NCBI GenBank assembly: GCA_003511785.1
Contig: DOIS01000350.1
Coordinates: 1 to 7,048, forward strand
Length of the DNA stretch: 7,048 nt
Reading direction: 5' to 3'
From: Paracoccaceae bacterium
Lineage (GTDB): Bacteria > Pseudomonadota > Alphaproteobacteria > Rhodobacterales > Rhodobacteraceae
The translations under genes were made by a program, and so were the position numbers. This document shows positions 1 to 5,608 of the stretch, one piece after another (the first letter of the stretch is position 1; the number at the start of each line of letters is the position of its first letter). The notes beneath the pieces were generated by a model that worked only from the letters and a program-made list of their open reading frames with translations, was not told the origin of the DNA and did not search any database.

Positions 1-6
1 TACGCC

Positions 7-37
7 GGGCAGCGCCCGCCCGTGGTGGGCGCTGCCC
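7..37. repeat. GC-rich perfect inverted repeat (stem-loop)
   Basis: Two 11-base arms, GGGCAGCGCCC (7-17) and GGGCGCTGCCC (27-37), are exact reverse complements around a 9-base spacer. On the plus strand the stem is followed by a T-containing but not T-rich stretch, so it could end transcription of a gene left of the window. Equally, it could be a dispersed REP-like palindrome of the kind found between genes in GC-rich alphaproteobacteria. The symmetry is seen directly; the role is inferred. Confidence 0.5.
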
Positions 38-86
38 TCGTGTGTCTCGACAACAGCCAGGCAGACCACATGAAATCAGAACGCCT

Positions 87-103
87 GGGGGGCAGAGCCC
101 CCC
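87..103 (-). terminator. Candidate hairpin terminator downstream of regA
   Basis: GGGGGGC (87-93) and GCCCCCC (97-103) form a perfect 7-bp all-GC stem with a 3-base loop, about 30 bases beyond the regA stop codon. On the minus strand it is followed by a mixed sequence with scattered T residues rather than a clear U-tract. Intrinsic termination is therefore possible but not proven, and it may instead be a dispersed palindrome. Apart from this hairpin, the one at 7-37 and the structure at 112-141, I see nothing in 1-134. Confidence 0.35.
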
Positions 104-111
104 GCGCGGCC

Positions 112-141
112 GGGTCGGAAAAGCGATCCGATCCCTATCGC
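112..141 (-). terminator. Weak stem-loop overlapping the regA stop codon
   Basis: Read on the minus strand, two alternative stems can form at the end of regA. One is GCGAT paired with ATCGC (137-141 with 123-127), followed directly by four T residues (122-119). The other is TCGGA paired with TCCGA (127-131 with 115-119), extended by three G-C pairs across a bulged base. The first has the layout of a short intrinsic terminator, but its stem is only 5 bp. Low confidence. Confidence 0.25.
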
Positions 142-689
142 GGAGAGCGTTTCGCCAGGATGCGCTGCAACGTCCGGCGATGCATGTTCAGGCGCCGGGC
201 CGTCTCGCTCACGTTGCGGTCGCAGAGTTCATAGACCCGCTGGATATGCTCCCAGCGCACGCGGTCCGCGCTCATCGGGTTTTCCGGGGGCGGCGGCAAC
301 TCGTCCGAACCGGCCAGCAGCGCGTTGGTCACATCCGTGGCGTCGGCCGGTTTCGACAGGTAATCCGTGGCGCCGATCTTGACCGCGGCCACCGCCGTGG
401 CGATGGCTCCATACCCGGTAAGAACCACGATGCGGCTGTCGGGACGCTTCTCGCGCAGCATCTCGACCACGTCGAGCCCGTTGCCGTCCTCCAGCCGCAG
501 ATCGACCACCGCATAGGCCGGCGGCCGGGCCGTGGCGATGGCCCGCCCGGCGGCGACCGATCCGGCGGTTTCGACCGAAAAGCCGCGCTTTTCCATGGCT
601 TTGGCAAGGCGCCGCAGAAACGGCTCGTCATCGTCCACCAGCAGCAGGGAGGGGTCCGGTCCGATCTCATGTCGCGCCGTATCGGCCAT
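135..689 (-). CDS. regA: Redox response regulator RegA (PrrA/ActR family)
   Basis: This is the DNA-binding response regulator of the RegB/RegA global redox system, a cytoplasmic activator/repressor of photosynthesis, respiration, carbon and nitrogen fixation genes in alphaproteobacteria. The 184-residue product has an N-terminal receiver domain (about 14-125) with acidic pocket D19-D20-D21, phospho-acceptor D63, T91 and K113. A four-proline linker (132-135) follows, then a Fis-type helix-turn-helix (about 147-182). The linker and C-terminal half look almost invariant compared with Rhodobacter RegA as I remember it. An in-frame ATG lies 23 codons upstream (758), but the start at 689 is preferred: it gives the family length of 184 and has an AGGAGG seven bases upstream. 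It lies 92 bases after senC on the same strand, so the two are probably partly cotranscribed. Identification is very secure. Confidence 0.97.
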   Translation of the reverse strand: MADTARHEIGPDPSLLLVDDDEPFLRRLAKAMEKRGFSVETAGSVAAGRAIATARPPAYAVVDLRLEDGNGLDVVEMLREKRPDSRIVVLTGYGAIATAVAAVKIGATDYLSKPADATDVTNALLAGSDELPPPPENPMSADRVRWEHIQRVYELCDRNVSETARRLNMHRRTLQRILAKRSPR

Positions 690-696
690 ATGTGCT

Positions 697-702
697 CCTC
701 CT
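697..702 (-). promoter_or_regulatory. Ribosome binding site of regA
   Basis: On the minus strand this reads AGGAGG, a perfect Shine-Dalgarno core, with 7 bases before the ATG at 689. It decides the regA start in favour of 689 over the in-frame upstream ATG at 758. Confidence 0.8.
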
Positions 703-729
703 GGACGGGGCTGAACCTCGATCCGGGCG

Positions 730-758
730 AGTATGACCAGCGGTTCGACAAAATTCAA
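730..758 (-). promoter_or_regulatory. Candidate regA promoter in the senC-regA gap
   Basis: On the minus strand, TTGAAT (758-753), a 17-base spacer and CATACT (735-730) match the sigma-70 boxes at 4 of 6 positions each. This would let regA be transcribed apart from senC. It is a weak pattern match, made somewhat more credible by its place in the only non-coding gap before regA. Confidence 0.3.
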
Positions 759-769
759 ACCCGATTAAC
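754..769. promoter_or_regulatory. Near-match CtrA box upstream of regA
   Basis: TTCA (754-757), seven bases, then TTAAC (765-769) match the CtrA consensus TTAA-N7-TTAAC at 8 of 9 positions. The site overlaps the -35 element of the candidate regA promoter. A single imperfect site could be chance. It is noted because a perfect box occurs elsewhere in this window. Confidence 0.25.
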
Positions 770-781
770 GCCGTTCGCCGG

Positions 782-1411
782 TCAGCTGGTCTCGATGAAA
801 CAGGCCACCCGGTCGGCCATCTCCTCGGGCGTGGTCTCGCGCGTGAAATACTCGACGAACCCGTGCTCCGGCAGAACCAGATAGCTGAAGGTCGAATGAT
901 CGACGAGATAGAAATCGTCGCCCTCCTCGGCTTCATGCGCCCGGTAATAGGTCCGGTAGGCCTGGCTGGCCGCCTTGACCTGCTCGGGCGAGCCGGTCAG
1001 CCCGATCATCCGCTCGTGCAGGTTGAAGGCGAAATCGCCCACCACCTCGGGCGTGTCGCGCTCGGGGTCGATCGAGATGAACACCGGCGTGACCATCTGG
1101 CCGCGCTCTTCCAGCAGGTCCACTGCCTCGGCGTTGCGCGCGGTGTCGAGAGGGCAGACATCCGGGCAGAAGGTATACCCGAAATAGAGCAGCGAGGGTT
1201 CGGTGATCACGTCCTCGTCGGTTACGGTCTCGCCCTGAGCATTGACCAGTTCGAACGGCCCGCCGATCGCACTGGTTCCGCCGGCGACGGTGCCGGCACG
1301 GCACTCGGCGAAGCGATCCTGCGGAGCGGGGGAAAACACGCCTGCCGCCCACATGGCAACGAGGGCGGCGACGAGAACGGCAGAGGCGACGATGGCGATG
1401 AGGCGGGTCAT
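782..1411 (-). CDS. senC: SCO1/SenC/PrrC-family copper-binding protein
   Basis: This is a membrane-anchored periplasmic thioredoxin-fold protein. SenC/PrrC proteins bind copper, help assemble cytochrome c oxidase (chiefly cbb3 type in these bacteria) and have been linked to redox signalling to RegB. In the 209 residues there is an N-terminal hydrophobic segment (about 4-25) acting as signal anchor, then the SCO1 domain. The copper ligands are visible: C82 and C86 in a CPDVC motif, and H172 in VDHST. The FISIDPERDTP segment (111-121) is also typical. Two further cysteines, C37 just after the anchor and C204 near the C-terminus, lie outside the metal site. No strong Shine-Dalgarno precedes the ATG at 1411, but no alternative start lies nearby. 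It is divergent from regB and upstream of regA, the classic senC-regA arrangement. Confidence 0.93.
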   Translation of the reverse strand: MTRLIAIVASAVLVAALVAMWAAGVFSPAPQDRFAECRAGTVAGGTSAIGGPFELVNAQGETVTDEDVITEPSLLYFGYTFCPDVCPLDTARNAEAVDLLEERGQMVTPVFISIDPERDTPEVVGDFAFNLHERMIGLTGSPEQVKAASQAYRTYYRAHEAEEGDDFYLVDHSTFSYLVLPEHGFVEYFTRETTPEEMADRVACFIETS

Positions 1412-1498
1412 TAGGGCGATCCGGTATAAGCAGAGTTGATCGTGTCCGGCCGGAGACCTATCACCATAGGCAGTCGGTGCAACTGAATTAGGTGGCCC
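1412..1498. promoter_or_regulatory. Divergent senC/regB control region
   Basis: This 87-base gap must hold the promoters for senC (minus) and regB (plus). It contains a perfect 10-base palindrome TCCGGCCGGA (1445-1454) and, immediately after, a perfect inverted repeat CCTAT-CACC-ATAGG (1457-1470). Either may be an operator. RegA is known to bind and autoregulate this intergenic region in Rhodobacter capsulatus, but I cannot line up a convincing RegA consensus. A GGTGG-type ribosome binding site (about 1490-1495) lies only 3 bases before the regB ATG, closer than optimal. Confidence 0.6.
1436..1464 (+). promoter_or_regulatory. Candidate regB promoter
   Basis: TTGATC (1436-1441), a 17-base spacer and TATCAC (1459-1464) match the sigma-70 boxes at 4 of 6 positions each and point toward regB. 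The 10-base palindrome at 1445-1454 sits within the spacer, and the CCTAT/ATAGG repeat covers the -10 element. A regulator bound at either would therefore interfere with, or act on, this promoter. This is a by-eye prediction only. Confidence 0.35.
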
Positions 1499-2893
1499 AT
1501 GCAGGATTTCAACCTCGCCCTATACGGGCAGGAACGCAGCAGCTTCATCCGGCTGCGCACGCTGATCCTGCTGCGCTGGGCCGCCATCGTGGGCCAGCTG
1601 GTGGCGCTGACCGTGGCCCAGCGGATGTATCACCTGCAACTCGAGCTGGGGCTGTGCTATCTGGCGGTCGGCATCTCGGTGATCGGCAACCTCGTGGCGA
1701 TCTGCGTCTTTCCCGAGAACAAGCGCCTGTCGGAGTACGAGAATTTCCTGATGGTGCTGTTCGACCTGCTGCAACTGGCCTTTCTGCTCTATCTCACCGG
1801 CGGGCTGCACAACCCCTTCGCGCTGCTGCTTCTGGGGCCGGTGACGATCTCGGCCTCGGTGATGTCGCTCCGCTCGACCATGATCATCGGCGGCACCGCC
1901 GTCATCCTCGTCACGCTTCTGGCCGAGTTCCACCTGCCGCTGCGCACGGAACAGGGGTTCATCCTGCGGGTGCCGGACGTGTTCCTGTTCGGCACCTGGG
2001 CCGCGATCATCATCGCGATCGTGTTCATGGGGATCTATACAAGGCGCATCAGCTCCGAGGTGATCTCGATGTCGGACGCGCTGTCGGCCACGCAGATGGC
2101 GCTCTCGCGCGAACAGAAGCTGACCGACCTGGGCGGCGTGGTGGCGGCGGCGGCGCATGAGATGGGCACGCCGCTCGCCACGATCAAACTGACCAGCTCG
2201 GAGCTGATCGAGGAGTTGGACGACCGCCCCGACCTGCGCGAGGACGCCGCGCTGATCCGCGAACAGGCCGACCGCTGCCGCGACATCCTGCGCGACATGG
2301 GGCGGGCCGGCAAGAGCGACACGCTGCTGCGGCAGGCGCCGCTCTCGGCTGTGATCCAAGAGGCGGCCGAGCCGCATATGGGGCGCGGCAAGGCGATCCA
2401 TTTCGAGGAAGGGCCCGGCGACGGCGGCGGCTATCAGCAGCCGTCGATCCTGCGCAAACCCGAGGTGATCCACGGGTTGCGCAACCTGATCCAGAACGCG
2501 GTGGATTTCGCATGCGAAAACGTCTGGGTCGAGGCGATGTGGACCGACGACGTGATCTCGGTGCGCATTCTGGACGATGGGCGCGGCTATCCCCCGCACC
2601 TTCTGGGACGGATCGGCGACCCCTTCGTGCGCCGCCGCCGAAGCGAGGTCGAGCGCCGGCAACGCCCGGAATACGAGGGCATGGGCCTGGGCCTGTTCAT
2701 CGCCAAGACCCTGCTGGAACGCACCGGGGCCGAGCTGCGCTTTGCCAACGGGGCCGACCCCTACCAGACGCTTACAACGGACAAGGCGCGCAGCGGCGCC
2801 ATCGTCGAGGTGATCTGGCCCCGGGCCAAGATGGATGCCCATTACGCCGGGAACCTGGGTCCGGTGGGGCTGAACCAGCCCATCGAGATTTGA
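1499..2893 (+). CDS. regB: Redox sensor histidine kinase RegB (PrrB/ActS family)
   Basis: This is the inner-membrane sensor kinase that phosphorylates RegA when the respiratory chain and quinone pool become reduced. The 464-residue protein has about six hydrophobic segments between residues 20 and 180. The RegB-specific quinone-binding motif GGLHNPF lies at 101-107. The H-box AAAHEMGTPLATIK has phospho-acceptor H220. C260 in DRCRDI corresponds to the redox-active cysteine of R. capsulatus RegB (C265 there), which controls kinase activity by disulfide or sulfenic acid formation. The ATPase domain shows an N-box (N329/N333), G1 DDGRG (359-363) and G2 GMGLGL (394-399). Length and all known sensing residues are typical, so it should be a functional redox sensor. 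The start at 1499 keeps the conserved N-terminus. The next gene on this strand begins 77 bases later. Confidence 0.97.
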   Translation: MQDFNLALYGQERSSFIRLRTLILLRWAAIVGQLVALTVAQRMYHLQLELGLCYLAVGISVIGNLVAICVFPENKRLSEYENFLMVLFDLLQLAFLLYLTGGLHNPFALLLLGPVTISASVMSLRSTMIIGGTAVILVTLLAEFHLPLRTEQGFILRVPDVFLFGTWAAIIIAIVFMGIYTRRISSEVISMSDALSATQMALSREQKLTDLGGVVAAAAHEMGTPLATIKLTSSELIEELDDRPDLREDAALIREQADRCRDILRDMGRAGKSDTLLRQAPLSAVIQEAAEPHMGRGKAIHFEEGPGDGGGYQQPSILRKPEVIHGLRNLIQNAVDFACENVWVEAMWTDDVISVRILDDGRGYPPHLLGRIGDPFVRRRRSEVERRQRPEYEGMGLGLFIAKTLLERTGAELRFANGADPYQTLTTDKARSGAIVEVIWPRAKMDAHYAGNLGPVGLNQPIEI

Positions 2894-2903
2894 GCGGCGC
2901 CTG

Positions 2904-2919
2904 TTAAACCGATGTTAAC
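2904..2919. promoter_or_regulatory. Perfect CtrA-box upstream of the PAS gene
   Basis: TTAA (2904-2907), seven bases, then TTAAC (2915-2919) is the full consensus for CtrA, the response regulator of the alphaproteobacterial cell cycle, motility and gene-transfer-agent control. With the preceding G it is also a symmetric GTTAA-N7-TTAAC repeat. It lies 51 bases before the ATG of the PAS gene, between regB and that gene. Sequence this AT-rich is rare here. I see no clear -10 element downstream, so activation versus repression cannot be read off. The match is direct; CtrA binding is inferred. Confidence 0.6.
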
Positions 2920-2970
2920 CTTTGCCGGGCCAGGCTGACCACGACGGAGAAACCGGCGGGGAGCGGCGCG

Positions 2971-4503
2971 ATGCAGATCGAGGGTCTGACCGACTGGCTG
3001 GCGCTGGCGGCCCTGTGCCTGATCACGGCGGGGCTGGCCAGCTGGCTGCTGGCGCCACGCCGTGGGAGTTCGGGCGCGGCAAACGGGGCGCTGGCGGCGG
3101 GTCGGGCGCCGGTGCTTCTGTTCGATGGCGACCGGCTTCTGGACGCCACCGCCCCGGGCCGGGCCCTTGTGCCGGGTGACATGGACGGCTCGGATTGGCA
3201 GGGACTGCGGCAGGCGCTGGCCGAGCGGTTTCCCGACCTTCCGCCGAACCCGCCAGAGGCCGACACCGCGCCGACCGTGCTGGGCGGCGCGCGGGCCGGA
3301 GAAAGCCTGACGCTGGAACAGATCTCGGGGATCACCCGGCTTGAGCTGCACGATGCCCGGGCCCAGCCAACGAACGCCCCATCGCGCGAGGCGGAGACGC
3401 TGCGCATGGCGCTGGACGACGCGCCCTATCCTGCCTGGCAGGTCGATGACGAGGGGCGGATCGGGCAGTTCAACGCCGCCTACCGCAAACTCCTGGCGCA
3501 TGTTCACGGCAAGCAGGCCCGCCCCGACGCGCCGCTTTTCACACCGACATTCGACCCGCAGGCCGAAACCGGGCGCGAGCGGGTGGCCATCGACCTGCCG
3601 GACGGGGACACCCGCCTCTGGTATGACGTGTCGATGGTGCGCCATGACGGGTTCCGGCAGTTCTTCGCCACCGACATCAACGCCGTGGTCAGTGCCGAGA
3701 TCGCCCAGCGCAACTTCGTGCAGACCCTGGCCAAGACCTTTGCCCAGCTCTCCATCGGGTTGGCGATCTTCGACCGGAACCGGCAGCTTGCGCTGTTCAA
3801 TCCGGCGCTGATCGACCTGACCAACCTGCCGGCCGATTTCCTGTCGGCCCGGCCCAACCTCCTGACCTTCTTTGACCGGCTGCGCGACAACCGGGTGATG
3901 CCCGAACCCAAGAATTACGGCAGCTGGCGCCACCAGATGGCCGACCTGGTCGCCGCCGCCGATGACGGGCGCTATCAGGAAACCTGGTCGCTGGCCTCGG
4001 GCTCGGTCTATTCGGTGAGCGGCCGGCCGCACCCCGACGGCGCCGTGGCGTTCCTGTTCGAGGACATCACCGCCGAGGTGACGCTGACCCGGCGGTTTAG
4101 GTCGGATGTCGAACTGGGCCAGTCGATCCTCGACCGGCTCGACACGGCCATTGCCGTGTTCTCGCCCTCGGGTGTCCTGACGCTCGCCAACCGGGCCTAT
4201 CGCGACTTGTGGGGTGTGGACCCGGACGGCAGTTTCGCAGAGGTCTCGGTCCAGGACTGTATGCGCGTTTGGCAGGACCGCTGCGCCGCCACGCCGGTCT
4301 GGGGCGAGATCCGCGATTTCCTGGGCAGCCCAGAGGCCCGCACCGAATGGGGCGCCCGGGTGGTGCTGTCATCGGGCGAAACGCTCGACTGCACGGTGTC
4401 GCCGGTCCATAGCGGGGCGACGATGGTCAGCTTTGCCCGGACGGAGACGCGCGCGACCGGGGCCGCGCGTCGGATGGACGCCACGCTTTCCCTGCCCGAC
4501 TGA
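2971..4503 (+). CDS. Membrane-anchored multi-PAS protein, DivL-like without kinase domain
   Basis: The 510-residue protein starts with one transmembrane segment (about 9-28), with a GGGGAG-type ribosome binding site 7-8 bases before the ATG. After it come a degenerate PAS-like segment (about 47-125) and three clearer ones: about 145-238, 252-369 (PAS_7-like, ending in the FEDITAEV motif) and 383-489. The end is reached about 20 residues after the last PAS. I find no H-box, N-box or G-box, so it cannot be a histidine kinase itself. This layout equals the sensory part of alphaproteobacterial PAS kinases such as DivL. As I recall, the R. capsulatus protein named DivL is a PAS protein lacking the kinase domain and affects CtrA phosphorylation and gene-transfer-agent production. 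A perfect CtrA box upstream fits that role. PAS architecture is secure; DivL identity is a probable inference. A role as a RegB accessory protein is the alternative. Confidence 0.85.
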   Translation: MQIEGLTDWLALAALCLITAGLASWLLAPRRGSSGAANGALAAGRAPVLLFDGDRLLDATAPGRALVPGDMDGSDWQGLRQALAERFPDLPPNPPEADTAPTVLGGARAGESLTLEQISGITRLELHDARAQPTNAPSREAETLRMALDDAPYPAWQVDDEGRIGQFNAAYRKLLAHVHGKQARPDAPLFTPTFDPQAETGRERVAIDLPDGDTRLWYDVSMVRHDGFRQFFATDINAVVSAEIAQRNFVQTLAKTFAQLSIGLAIFDRNRQLALFNPALIDLTNLPADFLSARPNLLTFFDRLRDNRVMPEPKNYGSWRHQMADLVAAADDGRYQETWSLASGSVYSVSGRPHPDGAVAFLFEDITAEVTLTRRFRSDVELGQSILDRLDTAIAVFSPSGVLTLANRAYRDLWGVDPDGSFAEVSVQDCMRVWQDRCAATPVWGEIRDFLGSPEARTEWGARVVLSSGETLDCTVSPVHSGATMVSFARTETRATGAARRMDATLSLPD

Positions 4504-4515
4504 CCGCGCGCCCCA

Positions 4516-4543
4516 TTGAGCCTGCCGCCCGGCCCTGTAGGAT
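4516..4543 (+). promoter_or_regulatory. Candidate promoter of the amgK-murU-addB operon
   Basis: TTGAGC (4516-4521), a 16-base spacer and TAGGAT (4538-4543) resemble sigma-70 boxes (4 of 6 each) in the 91-base gap after the PAS gene. It would start a transcript about 45 bases before the amgK ATG. Weak by sequence, but this is the only non-coding place for an operon promoter. Confidence 0.35.
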
Positions 4544-4555
4544 GGGCGCAACGGC

Positions 4556-4575
4556 GGCCGGGACCGAGCCCGGCC
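4556..4575 (+). other. Stem-loop in the amgK leader
   Basis: GGCCGGG (4556-4562) and CCCGGCC (4569-4575) form a perfect 7-bp GC stem with a 6-base loop. It ends about ten bases before the amgK ribosome binding site. There is no U-tract, so it is not a standard terminator. It could limit read-through, stabilise the mRNA 5' end or tune translation. Confidence 0.4.
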
Positions 4576-4594
4576 CGGCACAGGCAGGATGACC

Positions 4595-5608
4595 ATGAGC
4601 GACAGGGACCAGGGCGCGGACCTTTTCATCGCGACGACCGATTGGGCAGAGGCCACCCGGCACCCGCTTGCCGGGGACGCCTCGAACCGGCGCTATGACC
4701 GTCTGGTGCGAGCCGAGACCGGCGAAACCGCGGTGCTGATGGACGCCCCGTCCGCACGCGGCGAGGACGTGACCCCGTTCATCGCCATCGCCAAGCATCT
4801 GTCAGATCTCGGCCTGAGTGCGCCGCGCATCCTGGCCGAGGATCGGAGCCAGGGCTTTCTGCTGCTCGAGGACCTTGGAGATGCGCTTTTCGCACGGGTC
4901 CTAGCGGCGGGCACGGCCCACGAGGACGTGCTGTATGCCGCCGCCACCGATCTGCTCGTGACCCTGCACCAGGCCCCCGTGCCGAACGTGCCCGCCTATG
5001 ACGCCGGCGCGATGACCCCGCTCGCCGGGCTGGCCCTGTCGAAGTATCGCGCGGCGATCACCAGGCAGGCCGATCCGGCGCTGGAGACGGAGTTCGCTGC
5101 CCTGATGCAACCTCTGCTAGCTGCCCATGCGGCCGAACGCCCGGTCCTGGTGCTGCGCGACTACCATGCCGAGAACCTGATCTGGCTGCCCGACCGCACG
5201 GGCATCGAGCGGGTCGGGCTGCTGGATTTCCAGGACGCGATGGCGGGTCACCCGGCCTATGACCTGGTTTCGCTCCTTCAGGACGCGCGCCGCGACGTGC
5301 CGCCGGGGCTCGAGCGCGCGATGATCGACCGCTACTGCGCCGCCACCGGCGCCGAGCGCGACCGCTTTGCCGCCGATTACGCGGTGATCGGGGCCCAGCG
5401 CAACCTGCGCATTCTCGGCGTCTTCGCGCGGCTGGGGCTGGAGCATGGCAAGCCGCATTACGTCGATCTCATTCCCCGGGTCTGGGGCCTGTTGCAACGC
5501 GACCTGGCGCACCCGGCCCTGGCCCCGCTGGCCCGGTTCGCGTCGAAGGCGCTGCCCGAGCCCACGCCCGAGGCGCTGGACCGCCTGCGCGGGGGGCGCG
5601 CCGCATGA
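4595..5608 (+). CDS. amgK: N-acetylmuramate/N-acetylglucosamine 1-kinase AmgK
   Basis: This is an aminoglycoside-phosphotransferase-fold sugar kinase of the cytoplasm. AmgK phosphorylates MurNAc (and GlcNAc) at the anomeric carbon, the first step of the peptidoglycan salvage route that bypasses MurA/MurB and so lowers fosfomycin sensitivity. In 337 residues one sees the N-terminal GDASNRRY motif (27-34), the LLLEDLGD hinge (89-96), the catalytic loop RDYHAEN (D189, N194) and the metal-binding DFQDA (D211). Two ATGs are possible. 4595 is chosen because AGGA (4586-4589) is spaced 5 bases from it. 4589 would add only two residues. It overlaps murU by an ATGA. In many relatives tsaE precedes or is fused to this gene; here neither is the case, as the N-terminus has no TsaE P-loop domain. 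Confidence 0.92.
   Translation: MSDRDQGADLFIATTDWAEATRHPLAGDASNRRYDRLVRAETGETAVLMDAPSARGEDVTPFIAIAKHLSDLGLSAPRILAEDRSQGFLLLEDLGDALFARVLAAGTAHEDVLYAAATDLLVTLHQAPVPNVPAYDAGAMTPLAGLALSKYRAAITRQADPALETEFAALMQPLLAAHAAERPVLVLRDYHAENLIWLPDRTGIERVGLLDFQDAMAGHPAYDLVSLLQDARRDVPPGLERAMIDRYCAATGAERDRFAADYAVIGAQRNLRILGVFARLGLEHGKPHYVDLIPRVWGLLQRDLAHPALAPLARFASKALPEPTPEALDRLRGGRAA

Noticed and set aside
690..758. Extended 207-residue form of RegA starting at 758
   Set aside because: The extra 23 residues are not family-like, and the AGGAGG at 697-702 serves the start at 689.
42..884. 280-codon plus-strand frame across regA and the senC end
   Set aside because: It covers the highly conserved regA antisense and shows no motif or ribosome binding site.
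1520..2842. 440-codon open frame on the minus strand opposite regB
   Set aside because: Its translation is rich in His, Arg, Gln and Asp with no recognisable motif, as expected for a frame antisense to a GC-rich gene. regB on the plus strand has every family motif.
2842..4032. 396-codon open frame on the minus strand opposite the PAS gene and the end of regB
   Set aside because: The composition is low-complexity Arg/Gly/Gln/Pro without domains, and it overlaps two supported genes. It is a GC-rich shadow.
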